Part shown: piece by piece, positions 1 through 8,478 of the stretch
How the letters are laid out: each line of letters opens with the position of its first letter
How positions within the stretch are numbered: the first letter of the stretch is position 1
Assembly: GCF_039969785.1 (NCBI RefSeq)
Contig: NZ_JBDVNC010000018.1
Coordinates: 235,338-299,337 of the forward strand
Source: Shimia sp039969785
GTDB taxonomy: Bacteria; Pseudomonadota; Alphaproteobacteria; Rhodobacterales; Rhodobacteraceae
DNA: 64,000 nt
Direction of reading: 5' to 3'
Notes under the pieces: model-generated
Told to the model about the DNA's origin: nothing
Databases searched by the model: none
What the model saw: only the letters and a program-made list of their open reading frames with translations
Translations under genes and position numbers: made by a program

Positions 1-58
1 CCAGCCCAGATCCGTTCGGTGCAGGATCAACTGCGTGTTGGGTGGGATTATTGGGCAT
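1..58 (-). CDS. 5' end of an unidentified protein, cut by the window edge
   Basis: Only the first 19 codons are visible (MPNNPTQHAVDPAPNGSGL), too few to assign a family. The start is well supported: an AGGAGG Shine-Dalgarno (minus strand, 71..66) lies 7 nt before the ATG. The gene follows metF in the same direction with an 84-nt gap, so it may be co-transcribed with it. The peptide is rich in Pro, Asn and Gly, which suggests a flexible N-terminus. The Shine-Dalgarno sits inside a perfect hairpin, described separately. Function unknown. Confidence 0.6.
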   Translation of the reverse strand, partial: MPNNPTQHAVDPAPNGSGL

Positions 59-65
59 AGCGCGA

Positions 66-92
66 CCTCCTGAACTCCTCCCGTTCAGGAGG
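66..92 (-). promoter_or_regulatory. Hairpin enclosing a Shine-Dalgarno
   Basis: A perfect 10-bp inverted repeat (66-75 CCTCCTGAAC with 83-92 GTTCAGGAGG, 7-nt loop) lies between metF and the next minus-strand gene. The AGGAGG ribosome-binding site of that gene forms one arm, so the folded mRNA would hide it. No T-run follows on the minus strand, which argues against an ordinary intrinsic terminator. A translational control role is inference. Confidence 0.55.
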
Positions 93-142
93 CCGCAATT
101 TGCATCCGGGCGCAAGCAAGAGCGCTCATCAGACGCGAAGTG

Positions 143-1009
143 TTACGCAACGTTTTCCAGACGCAGGTCCGGAACAACCCCCAGCGCGTGACAGACATCA
201 CGTGTCAGCTCGGGGCGGTTGAGCGTGTAGAAATGCAATGCATCAACGCCTTCGTCAAGCAATTCCGAACACAGCTCAGTGCACACCGCTGTGGCCAGCA
301 GATCTTCACGCCCGTCGCGCACAGCTTTTGTAAAGGCATCGTCCAGCCATGCGGGCACATCCGTGCCACAACGGCGGGCGAAATTGCGCGTGCCCTTCCA
401 GTTTTCAATCGGCAGAATTCCCGGCACGATTGGCGCGTCGATACCGGCCCTGGCACAGGCATCGCGGAACCGCAGGAACGTGTCCGCCTCAAAAAAGAAC
501 TGCGTGATCGCCTCAGCTGCGCCTGCGTCGATCTTGCGTTTCAGCCATTCAACATCCGCATCAAGCGACGCCGCCTCGGGGTGTTTTTCCGGGTAGGCAC
601 CGACGCGAATGGTGAATTTATCCGTCGCGGCCAGCGCTTCGATCAGTTCGATGGAATTGGCAAACCCGTCCGGGTGCGCTTCGAACGTGTCGCTGCCTTT
701 GGGGGGATCGCCGCGCAGGGCAACAATTTCGTTTACACCCGCCGCCGCAAAATCATCGGCAATTTTCAAGGTCTCTTCGCGTGTGGCATTCACGCATGTC
801 AGATGCGCCGCCACGTTCAACCCGCTGGATTTGTGCAATGTTGCCACCGCGTCGCGGGTCAGATCGCGGGTGGTGCCGCCGGCACCATATGTGACAGATA
901 CAAATTTTGGATTAAGCGGCGCCAGGGCTTGAACCGTATCCCACAGCCGAAAAGACGCCTCCAGATTCTGAGGCGGAAAGAATTCGAAAGAAATATGAGG
1001 TACAGTCAT
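143..1009 (-). CDS. metF: 5,10-methylenetetrahydrofolate reductase
   Basis: Reduces 5,10-methylene-THF to 5-methyl-THF, the methyl donor for methionine synthesis; a cytosolic FAD-dependent TIM barrel. The 288-residue product has the usual bacterial length. Seen: SFEFFPP near residues 7-13 with the conserved catalytic-type Glu9, the LRGDPP loop near 98-103, and the folate/FAD-binding ITQFFF segment. An ATG at 1042 is in frame, but the one at 1009 places the conserved TVPHISFEFFPP at the N-terminus as in relatives and leaves room for the divergent promoter. It is divergent from metR, the classic arrangement in which MetR with homocysteine activates metF. Very likely correct. Confidence 0.95.
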   Translation of the reverse strand: MTVPHISFEFFPPQNLEASFRLWDTVQALAPLNPKFVSVTYGAGGTTRDLTRDAVATLHKSSGLNVAAHLTCVNATREETLKIADDFAAAGVNEIVALRGDPPKGSDTFEAHPDGFANSIELIEALAATDKFTIRVGAYPEKHPEAASLDADVEWLKRKIDAGAAEAITQFFFEADTFLRFRDACARAGIDAPIVPGILPIENWKGTRNFARRCGTDVPAWLDDAFTKAVRDGREDLLATAVCTELCSELLDEGVDALHFYTLNRPELTRDVCHALGVVPDLRLENVA

Positions 1010-1101
1010 TTTATCACGTCCATAACTTGCGGTTGCCCTCATGTCTCACACATGGCATCTTTACGCAAATTCATAATTCTCAAGAACGTCATGAGTTTCA
1101 C
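1010..1101. promoter_or_regulatory. metF-metR divergent control region
   Basis: This 92-bp gap must hold both promoters and the MetR site. No strict TGAANNNNNTTCA box of the enteric type is present. Candidate dyads are TTCTCAAGAA around 1077-1086 and TTCACATGAA overlapping the metR start around 1097-1106. Which one MetR uses cannot be decided from sequence alone. Confidence 0.4.
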
Positions 1102-2013
1102 ATGAAGATGCATATCGAATTCCGTCATCTGCGCACTGTGCGGGCCGTTCATGAATTTGGCGGGCTAGCCCGGGCAGCGGAACAGTTGAACATCACTCAG
1201 TCTGCGCTCAGCCATCAGATCAAAGGGCTTGAAGAACAGGCCGGGGTTGAGCTGTTTGTACGCCGCTCCAAACCGATGAAACTGTCGGCAGCGGGCCTGC
1301 GTCTGTTGCGACTGGCCAATCAGGTTTTGCCCGAAGTCGAGGCACTGGAAGCCGAGTTTAATGGCCTGCGCGATGGCAGCTCTGGGCGTTTGCATATCGC
1401 AATCGAATGCCATGCTTGTTTTGAATGGCTGTTCCCGGTTCTCGAAGCGTTTCGCAAGAAATGGCCTGATGTCGATGTCGACATTCGCCCCGGACTGGCC
1501 TTTGACGCCATGCCCGCATTGCAAAAAGAAGAGGTGGACCTCGTTGTGTCCTCTGATCCGGAAAAACTGCCGGGCATCTCTTTCTCGCATCTGTTTGATT
1601 ATGATGCCGTTTTTGTCGCCTCATCCCATCATCCTCTGGCCCAGAAAGACTGGATCGACGCGGCTGATTTTCGCGGGCAAACATTGATCACGTATCCGGT
1701 GGATCGGGCGCGGCTGGACATATTCTCTCAGCTTTTGACCCCGGCCAAGGTGGAACCGGCGGCGATCCGGCAGGCCGAACTGACGGCTGTGATCCTGTTG
1801 TTGGTGGCGTCCAATCGTGGTGTGTCGGTTTTACCGGACTGGGTTGTGCGCGAGGTCAAATACAGCAGCGATTATATAACCCGACCTCTGACCGAAAACG
1901 GGGTCACCCGTCAGCTATATGCCGCCACCCGCGACGGCGATCTGAAAAAACCGTTTATGCAGGACCTGATCGCGCTGGCTGGCAAAGAAGCGCGTCGTTT
2001 GCAAGCCGCCTGA
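1102..2013 (+). CDS. metR: LysR-family regulator, probable MetR
   Basis: A 303-residue LysR-type activator. The N-terminal winged helix-turn-helix (about residues 5-62) contains GGLARAAEQLNITQSALSHQ, followed by a linker helix and a periplasmic-binding-protein-like effector domain. Its divergent placement beside metF, and the effector-domain motif IECHACFEWLFP typical of MetR proteins, point to homocysteine-responsive control of methionine genes. Two ATGs lie 6 nt apart (1102 and 1108); neither has a strong Shine-Dalgarno and either could be used. An upstream in-frame ATG at 1027 would run across the whole control region and is unlikely. Confidence 0.88.
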   Translation: MKMHIEFRHLRTVRAVHEFGGLARAAEQLNITQSALSHQIKGLEEQAGVELFVRRSKPMKLSAAGLRLLRLANQVLPEVEALEAEFNGLRDGSSGRLHIAIECHACFEWLFPVLEAFRKKWPDVDVDIRPGLAFDAMPALQKEEVDLVVSSDPEKLPGISFSHLFDYDAVFVASSHHPLAQKDWIDAADFRGQTLITYPVDRARLDIFSQLLTPAKVEPAAIRQAELTAVILLLVASNRGVSVLPDWVVREVKYSSDYITRPLTENGVTRQLYAATRDGDLKKPFMQDLIALAGKEARRLQAA

Positions 2014-2116
2014 TCGGGGCAGGTTGACTTAAGGTCAGTGACGATTTCGCTCATTTTCTCCCCCTGACGTACGGGTCCTGCACCCGGCATGTTGCCCCCA
2101 TCTGCTGATTAGGGGG

Positions 2117-2133
2117 AGGGCCATCGCGGCCCT
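2117..2133 (+). promoter_or_regulatory. Hairpin abutting a start codon
   Basis: AGGGCC (2117-2122), a 5-nt loop and GGCCCT (2128-2133) form a perfect 6-bp stem that ends on the base before the ATG of the Hint gene. It overlaps the purine-rich AGGGGGAGGG that must serve as its Shine-Dalgarno. A role in translation control is inferred. Confidence 0.4.
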
Positions 2134-3177
2134 ATGACGAATATGCCAACAACGTTCAACGCGATCTCGCTTGGTGTGCTTGCCGATATTGATACGACCG
2201 AAGGGAACAACTTTGCCGAAAATGCCAGCGCTCTGGTCGGGCAGAGCTTCGGATCGTCCGGTGACGCGCTGGTCAATGACTTTGTCGAACTGACGGCTGT
2301 TGGCAGTCCCGGCGGTACCTATGACATGGACAACAACCCGGCAGACCAGTTTTCCATCGATGGCGGGGCCGCGCAAACCTTTGACGGGACATCCATCTAC
2401 AACGCGACAATCACTTTTACTGACGGCACAACCGCAACCATCACAGCCGTGTTGTTTCAGGACACAGACGGCAACGCCTACATAGCACCGGAATTTTCGG
2501 ACAACGGCGATCAGGCCGCGCTTGAGGCGGGGGCAATCCGGTCCTTGTCGCTGGACAGCCTTGTGGGCAATCGCTTCACCGGAATGACGTCAAGCCGACA
2601 GGAATGGGATTTTGTTGTCTGCTTTACAACGGGCACCCAGATCATCACCCAACAGGGGCAGCGCCCGGTCGAAGAGTTGCAGCCCGGTGACATGGTTCTA
2701 ACGATGGATCACGGGTTTCAGCCTTTGCGCTGGACCGGGCGGCGCACTGTGCCTGCGCGCGGAAATATGGCCCCGGTGCTGTTTCAAAAGGGTGCATTGG
2801 GCAATGAAGAGACGCTGACGGTGTCTCCGCAGCATCGTATGTTGGTGGCCGGGTGGCGTGTGCAGATGCATTTCGGTGAACGCGAGGTTCTGGTGCCTGC
2901 CATCAGTCTGGTGAATGGCGGCTCGGTCCGGCAGGTCGAAAGCGCCGAGGTCACCTATGTGCACATCATGTTTGACTGTCACGAGATCGTCTATGCCGAA
3001 GGCATCCCCAGCGAAAGCTTTTTGCCCGGCGAACACGGGCTTTCGGCGATGGGCAAGGCCAGCCGAGACGAGATTTATTCCCTGTTCCCGGAACTCCGCA
3101 ATGTTGGGCTCACCGCCTACGGCGCCGATGCGCGCCCCAGCATAAGACCGCGAGAAGCGCAGCTGCTGGTGCATTGA
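2134..3177 (+). CDS. Hint-domain protein (Hedgehog/intein-type)
   Basis: 347 residues. Residues 1 to about 155 form an Asp/Gly/Thr-rich region without signal peptide. A Hint domain follows: VCFTTGTQI with the nucleophile-type Cys163, EELQPGDMVLT (about 180-190), SPQHRMLV (about 231-238) and HIMFDCHEIVYAEG (about 277-290). This matches the Hint_2 family common in Roseobacters, where such domains often sit on RTX/type I-secreted proteins; no RTX nonapeptides are seen here. Intein-like Hint domains cleave or splice their own chain at the Cys, but activity of this subfamily is not settled. A second member lies at 52460. It follows metR by 120 bp and ends before a large nested hairpin, so it is probably a single transcription unit. 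Substrate and role unknown. Confidence 0.8.
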   Translation: MTNMPTTFNAISLGVLADIDTTEGNNFAENASALVGQSFGSSGDALVNDFVELTAVGSPGGTYDMDNNPADQFSIDGGAAQTFDGTSIYNATITFTDGTTATITAVLFQDTDGNAYIAPEFSDNGDQAALEAGAIRSLSLDSLVGNRFTGMTSSRQEWDFVVCFTTGTQIITQQGQRPVEELQPGDMVLTMDHGFQPLRWTGRRTVPARGNMAPVLFQKGALGNEETLTVSPQHRMLVAGWRVQMHFGEREVLVPAISLVNGGSVRQVESAEVTYVHIMFDCHEIVYAEGIPSESFLPGEHGLSAMGKASRDEIYSLFPELRNVGLTAYGADARPSIRPREAQLLVH

Positions 3178-3197
3178 CGGAGCCCGCAGGGGGGGGA

Positions 3198-3252
3198 GGG
3201 GCGGCGCATAGGGGGCTGCACGCAACCGTGTTGCGTAACGCAGCGCCGCCCC
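3198..3252. repeat. Large nested inverted repeat after the Hint gene
   Basis: Outer arms GGGGCGGCGC (3198-3207) and GCGCCGCCCC (3243-3252) are perfectly complementary. Inside them ACGCAAC (3220-3226) and GTTGCGT (3230-3236) pair around a 3-nt loop. It begins 20 bp after the Hint stop. No T-run follows, so it is not a textbook intrinsic terminator. It could stabilise the mRNA 3' end or be the remnant of a mobile sequence. Confidence 0.6.
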
Positions 3253-3744
3253 GGTCCCTGTGTATGAATCGCTACGGGACTATGACGCAAATCCTGTCGA
3301 TGTTCGCGATCAGATATTCACTTGAATGCGCACCTGATGTTCGCACCGCCTACCGCTCGCAAACACAAGGCATCTTTCGGAAGGTGCATAAGTTAAGAGT
3401 TGCGCTCCATACCGAATGTCGGGTCGGCGGACGAAGCCGCCACTCGCTTGTTAGGGATGGATGACCGCAGGCAGTCCAAAGCGGACGTAACCAATTTGTA
3501 CGTCGGGCGGGAAGTGTGAATTCTCTGCGGATTGCGTTAAGATCGGATATGCGCTGGTTGAGGCTATTCGAAAGGGGCGCAGCCAATGTCCTCAGGCAGT
3601 CAGGGGTAACTCTTTTGCTGACGATGTGCTGGGAAAATGAGTGGCTCTACAGACCCAGAAAACGCTGAAAGTGTTGGGAAACGCCTTAGTCCGTCGCCTT
3701 CGTCGCCAGTACCAATTCACTTGAACCAATCTTAGGTAGCTAGG
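3253..3744. other. Non-coding gap
   Basis: No frame here has a ribosome-binding site or a recognisable product. Short dyads such as GGCGG...CCGCC around 3424-3440 are visible but nothing can be assigned. It separates the Hint gene from the 3' end of the HlyD-type gene, both of which transcribe toward it. Confidence 0.4.
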
Positions 3745-4680
3745 TCACAGATACGCTCCTAGCATCTTCAGATAGAACAACACCGTTGCAAGGATACCTA
3801 TCGCTCCGGCATCAGGTCCGATCGCGGTCGCCGAACCAACCGATCCGGCAGCAATAGCGGACGTATTGATTTCGTCGGGCCAGGACAGCAGAACAAGCAC
3901 TTCAGAGGAAGAACCGATATCAATCGCGCTCAGCAGTGCAGACCCTCCCTCGACTTGGCCTGATGCCGTTCCTGCGGAAATGCTCTTGACCGTGGCCGTG
4001 AAGATTTTCCCGGGTTTTCGATCGAAGGTAATCTTTACAGGCGTTCCCTCGGGCATTGCGTCAACGCCATTCTGAGAAAACACACCGCTAAGCAGGACAC
4101 TGTCCGTGCGAATGAACGGCATTACGGGGTCCATCGCGCGCGCCAGATCTCCGGCCGATATTCGGATTGAACCTACAATTCCGTCTGCCGGCGCAATGAC
4201 ACGTGTTTGATCCAGATTGTATTGCGCCAGATCCTTACGCGCCTGTGCGCCATCCAGATTTGCTCGGGCTTCATCGACATCCTGTTGGGACGTGGCGCCA
4301 CTGTTACGGTCAAACAGAGCCTTTCGCCTGTCGTAACTGAGACCTGCCAGCTTCAGGTCTGCTTCGGCCTGATCGAGTTTTGCCCGGTATGGGGTTGGAT
4401 CGACCTCAAAAAGAACTGTGCCCGCAGTGATCTTTTCATTTGCTGACACCGTGACCGATTGAATTGTTCCCGCCACGGGCGAAGCAATCTCAACGACATG
4501 CGCGATGACCGAGATACGACCAGAGGGCGTTTTTGTGTTCAACAAGCCGACTACAACGAGGACGATTATCAAGCCGACAAGGCTGACGAGGATCTTGGTG
4601 AGGCGATTCCACGGAAGAAGGTTGAACTTGAAGAAGATCAGCCAGACGGGAATGGCATAAAGCGCAATAATCAGTGCCAT
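3745..4680 (-). CDS. HlyD-family membrane fusion protein (YiaV/YibH-like)
   Basis: 311 residues. Two N-terminal hydrophobic segments (about 2-20 and 29-48) are followed by a split biotinyl-lipoyl domain (IASPVAGTIQSVTVSAN, about 65-81; VIAPADGIVGSIRISAGD), a short helical hairpin and a beta-barrel (GTPVKITFDRKPG). This is the plan of inner-membrane periplasmic adaptors of the YiaV/YibH/EmrA type. The ATG at 4680 has a good GAGAGG Shine-Dalgarno; an in-frame start at 4734 would lie upstream of it. It is the last gene after two sulfatases on the same strand, 123 bp downstream. No partner transporter is encoded next to it. A role in moving sulfated compounds is only suggested by position. Confidence 0.85.
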   Translation of the reverse strand: MALIIALYAIPVWLIFFKFNLLPWNRLTKILVSLVGLIIVLVVVGLLNTKTPSGRISVIAHVVEIASPVAGTIQSVTVSANEKITAGTVLFEVDPTPYRAKLDQAEADLKLAGLSYDRRKALFDRNSGATSQQDVDEARANLDGAQARKDLAQYNLDQTRVIAPADGIVGSIRISAGDLARAMDPVMPFIRTDSVLLSGVFSQNGVDAMPEGTPVKITFDRKPGKIFTATVKSISAGTASGQVEGGSALLSAIDIGSSSEVLVLLSWPDEINTSAIAAGSVGSATAIGPDAGAIGILATVLFYLKMLGAYL

Positions 4681-4803
4681 CGGTACTACCTCTCTCAGTA
4701 TGTCGTTGTGGCGAGGAAGCATCCATCCATGCAAATACTTCCCGTGTTGTTAGAACCTGTCGCCGCGCGACCGGCGACAGGACAGAAAAGGCTGGAAAGC
4801 CTG

Positions 4804-6444
4804 CTAGTGACCGTCTTGTGACATGAGGTCGAGAACACCGTTTTCGGTGCTGTACTGCTCCCACAGGTCGACAAGCTCGGCGAGCATCTCAGGGTACTTT
4901 TTGCCCAGATCATTCAATTCGCCTGGGTCGCTCTCAATGTTGTAGAGTTCCCATTCGCCGGTTCCAAAGGGTTCAGGCATCCAAAGGGCTTTCCACGGGG
5001 CTTTGAAATAGGCTTTCTGGTCGAACAGCTCGTACCCCACTTCTGTGGTTTCCGGACCGGTTTGCGCAATCTCTCCCTTCAGGAGAGGCAACACCGAATT
5101 TCCCTGAACCGGCAAAATTGCACGCCCCTCAAATTCTTCGTTTGGAACCTCAATGCCAGCGGCTTCCAGAATGGTCGGCATGATATCTCGGATGTGCAGA
5201 AATGATCCGTTGATCCCGGTTCCTGTGGGCATGTTCGCAGGCATTTTCACAACCAACGGCGAGCGGATACCACCCTCGGCCTTGGACCCCTTGAACAAGC
5301 GGCTCGGGATCATGCTGACCTGCGCCCAACCTGGCCCCTGATCGATCAACGAGTTTTTCAGACCACGGTTTTCCAAACTGTTGTCAAATGCAGCCATGTA
5401 TTCCGGGGTCTGCCCCGGATAGTCGTCCAGATGCGCGCCATTGGCACCGTTGTCAGACATGAACAGGATCATCGTGTTTTCATATTGTCCTGTCTCTTTC
5501 AGCGAAGTGATGACACGGGCAATCTGCTCATCCATGTAATCGATCATGGCGGCATAGACCTCCATGTCGCGGGCGGCCATCGCTCGCTCCTCATCTGAAA
5601 GGTTTTCCCAAGCCGCTACAGATCCAAGACGTGGGAAAGGGGTAACATCGGGCGAGACCATTCCCAGATCTTTCAATCTTTGCAGACGAGTTTTGCGCAG
5701 ATTATCCCAGCCGCGATCGTACTTGCCCCTGTACTTGTCGATGTATTCAGCAGGCGCGTGCAAGGGATCGTGCGGTGCGGTGTAGGCGAGATAGGCAAAG
5801 AACGGTTTGCCGTTGGCCTGATCACGTTCGATCCACGCGATCAACTCGTCGGTGTAGTTTTTGGTGGAATAGAAATCATCCGGTAGTGTGGCCACCTCCT
5901 GACCATTCCGGGCGTAGTGCATGGGCACGGTCGGCGTGACCCACTTCTGATCCGCCCAATGGCTGCCCCCGCCGTCGACAAGGACAAACGTGTCCTGAAA
6001 ACCGCGTGCGCTTGGAAAATCCTCTGTTTCTTCCCCAAGGTGCCATTTGCCGACCATGTAAGTATCGTAGCCACCGGCTTTCATGACCTCGGGCAGCGCG
6101 GCGACCCGGTGGCTCAAGTGGCCCTCGTAGCCCGGCAATCCCTTGATCTTATCCGACATCATTTCACTCATTGTGCCGAGACCAGCACGGTGGTTGTCCA
6201 TGCCAGACAACAAAACCGAACGAGACGGTGAGCAACTGGCCAAGACGTGGAAGTTCGTCAGGAGCTGCCCCTCGTCAGCAAGTGCATCAAGAGTTGGTGT
6301 CGCAATCTCGCTGCCAAATGGACCGATATCGGTGTACCCCATGTCATCTGCTACGATTAGCAACACGTTTGGCGGCGTTTGCTGGGCCATCCCCGGAGAT
6401 GCCAGCGCCAACAGAATAGGGAGAATGTACCGCTTAGAGAGCAT
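4804..6444 (-). CDS. Exported sulfatase (arylsulfatase type)
   Basis: 546-residue sulfatase hydrolysing a sulfate ester of unknown substrate. A signal peptide (about 1-20, cleavage near GMA-QQ) sends it to the periplasm. Seen: metal ligands ADD near 32-34, the CxPSR formylglycine motif at Cys71 (CSPSR), GKWHLG near 132-137 and MSDNGA with further calcium ligands. GMDNHRAGLGTM is typical of the Pseudomonas arylsulfatase-like branch. Cys71 needs conversion to formylglycine by a maturase (FGE or anSME), none of which is in the window. The ATG at 6444 has GAGGT 8 nt upstream; a TTG at 6459 overlaps that site and is rejected. Lies between another sulfatase and the HlyD gene. Confidence 0.92.
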   Translation of the reverse strand: MLSKRYILPILLALASPGMAQQTPPNVLLIVADDMGYTDIGPFGSEIATPTLDALADEGQLLTNFHVLASCSPSRSVLLSGMDNHRAGLGTMSEMMSDKIKGLPGYEGHLSHRVAALPEVMKAGGYDTYMVGKWHLGEETEDFPSARGFQDTFVLVDGGGSHWADQKWVTPTVPMHYARNGQEVATLPDDFYSTKNYTDELIAWIERDQANGKPFFAYLAYTAPHDPLHAPAEYIDKYRGKYDRGWDNLRKTRLQRLKDLGMVSPDVTPFPRLGSVAAWENLSDEERAMAARDMEVYAAMIDYMDEQIARVITSLKETGQYENTMILFMSDNGANGAHLDDYPGQTPEYMAAFDNSLENRGLKNSLIDQGPGWAQVSMIPSRLFKGSKAEGGIRSPLVVKMPANMPTGTGINGSFLHIRDIMPTILEAAGIEVPNEEFEGRAILPVQGNSVLPLLKGEIAQTGPETTEVGYELFDQKAYFKAPWKALWMPEPFGTGEWELYNIESDPGELNDLGKKYPEMLAELVDLWEQYSTENGVLDLMSQDGH

Positions 6445-6533
6445 GTTTTTGTACCTCAACTTGCCGTGGCGATTTGAATGACGGTGCCTGGCTACATTCC
6501 AGACACCGCAATGGTTCAGGGAGAAGCGCGCGC

Positions 6534-8222
6534 TTAGTCGTGTGAGCTAAAGCTCTTGGCCAGAGCCGCATTCTCGAGAAGCTGCAGGGTTTCCGGGCGC
6601 AGGTTGTCGATCCCGGCGTAAGACTCCCCAAGCGTTTCTTCACGATTCGGGTAGGCCTTTTTTAAAGCCAGGTGGCGATGAAGCATGTCTTCAAAGAAGG
6701 CCACGGTCCACATGCCTTGGGTCTTCAAGGGGTGTTCTTCACGGGGATCGTGAAGCAAGTTGTAAATAGGTAGTTTGAACCCTGCGGTACCCGGAGCAGG
6801 CCAATGGACTTTGAACTGTTCCTTGATCGTCGCGCTTAGAGTTTTGCCAGCATAGACATGCAGGTAGTCACGGCGACCATTGCCATCACCCTCGAGAATC
6901 AAATGGGTCTGGTCGATGCCATCGATCACGCGATCTGTCGGGATGCTCCCCTTGGCACCTGCGACATTTGCCAGAGTCGTGTACAGATCCGATACATGGA
7001 TCATATCGCCAACAGTGCTGCCAGCCTTGATCGCTGCGGGCCATCGCATAAACGCGTTAACGCGAATACCACCCTCGGTGGTCTCGCCCTTAAAGCCGCG
7101 ATAGACCATGTCGGAGAACCCGGTGTAGGGCATCCCTTGACCCATTGCGCCATTGTCGCCCATGGCAATGACAATCGTGTTGTCCGCAATACCCAGACGA
7201 TCAACGTCGGTCAGAATATCTCCGATCCAGCCGTCCAGCACCTGCATGCTTTCGACCCAGCTGCCCCGATTTTCCGTTTTCAGTTCCAGCCCGGCACGAT
7301 TGAAATCAACCGGCTTCATCGGCCAGTAATTCAGGAAGAACGGTTCATGCTTTTCGGCGAGCACGCGAAGTTGTTCCATAGCCTGTTCTTGAAACCGATC
7401 ATTCATGGCATCGTAGTGAGCGTATCCAGCCGTTTCGCCAGCTTCGATGCCCCATTCAGAGGCCGTGCCACCTTTTTCAGCCTCGACAGCCATGATCCAG
7501 CCATTTGGGCGGAAGGTTTTATCCAGAACGTATCCTGCGTCGTTGACATCCGGCGTCACACCAAAGGCCCATTTTTGTGCTTCTGCGTCGCTGGTCATCA
7601 ACCCGTAGGCGGCCTGATTGTGCATCGCAAAGCTTGCATAGTCGAACCCCTGATTGTGGGGATACCCTTGCTCAATATCACCTTGATGCCATTTGCCGAT
7701 ATGCGAGGTGTTGTACCCGACCTCAGAGAGAACTTCCGCGATTGTCACCTCATCGGCATTCAGCCCGCTGCCCTCTGGCGGCACGATTTTGGGTTCCAGC
7801 ATATGGCTGCGAACAGGCAAGCGACCCGTCAGAAAGGCCGCTCGGGTTGGCGTGCAAGAGGGCTCAGAATACATACGCGCGAAGGACATGCTTTCTTCGG
7901 ACAGTTGGTTTAGCGATGGAGTTTGATAGCCACGCACAAAATTGAGCTCGGGGACACCAAATTCACCAAATCCGACGTCGTCGATCAGGATGTAGATGAT
8001 GTTGGGGGGCATGTCGCCATTTTGGGCGCGAATATCTGCCAACTTAGCCGCGACCTCGGAATCTTGAGCCTGCCAGACATCAGCATGTTGGGCCTTTAGA
8101 TAGGAAAACTCCGCATCATACACGATTTCCCCCTCCCCGGCCGATGTCAGTGACGGAAGAGTTGCTGCCGCGATGGCTGCGACGCATGCCCAGCTACGCA
8201 ATTGTGACTTTGCAGTCTTCAT
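6534..8222 (-). CDS. Exported sulfatase
   Basis: 562 residues with a signal peptide (about 1-28, cleavage near LTSA-GE). Sulfatase hallmarks: LIDDVGFGEFG near 79-89 with the metal-binding Asp pair, CTPTR formylglycine motif at Cys123, GKWHQGD near 176-182, AMGDNGA. The C-terminal KKAYPNREETLGESYAGI region is the family tail and was useful for reading the sulfatase pseudogene at 48-50 kb, which is a closer relative of this gene than of the one at 4804. The start at 8222 has a strong GAGGAGG; the frame is open far upstream to 8486 but that part is not protein-like. Probably first of a sulfatase-sulfatase-HlyD unit. Substrate unknown; sulfated algal polysaccharides or phenolics are plausible in a marine bacterium. 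Confidence 0.92.
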   Translation of the reverse strand: MKTAKSQLRSWACVAAIAAATLPSLTSAGEGEIVYDAEFSYLKAQHADVWQAQDSEVAAKLADIRAQNGDMPPNIIYILIDDVGFGEFGVPELNFVRGYQTPSLNQLSEESMSFARMYSEPSCTPTRAAFLTGRLPVRSHMLEPKIVPPEGSGLNADEVTIAEVLSEVGYNTSHIGKWHQGDIEQGYPHNQGFDYASFAMHNQAAYGLMTSDAEAQKWAFGVTPDVNDAGYVLDKTFRPNGWIMAVEAEKGGTASEWGIEAGETAGYAHYDAMNDRFQEQAMEQLRVLAEKHEPFFLNYWPMKPVDFNRAGLELKTENRGSWVESMQVLDGWIGDILTDVDRLGIADNTIVIAMGDNGAMGQGMPYTGFSDMVYRGFKGETTEGGIRVNAFMRWPAAIKAGSTVGDMIHVSDLYTTLANVAGAKGSIPTDRVIDGIDQTHLILEGDGNGRRDYLHVYAGKTLSATIKEQFKVHWPAPGTAGFKLPIYNLLHDPREEHPLKTQGMWTVAFFEDMLHRHLALKKAYPNREETLGESYAGIDNLRPETLQLLENAALAKSFSSHD

Positions 8223-8478
8223 CTTAAACCTCCTCAGGTTCGCTGAATGCCAAAGAGTCCGGATGTCGGCTCTCTTCGGATTGACTTTGAGTTGGGTGGG
8301 GCCTGTCGTGAGCCCGATGCACCGCCGGTTCGACTCCGAAAGGTCGGCAGCTTGCATCTTGGGTTCGTGGGTGGTTTCGTCGACATATCGGCTCGGAAAA
8401 TCCACAAACCCGATGGGCTTTCCAAGCTTTGAGCTGGCAGTAAAAGGAAAACGGGGACTTGAGTTTACTCCAACAAGA

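Noticed and set aside
3174..3464. Short plus-strand frame after the first Hint gene
   Set aside because: It runs through the nested inverted repeat, has no ribosome-binding site and no recognisable sequence.
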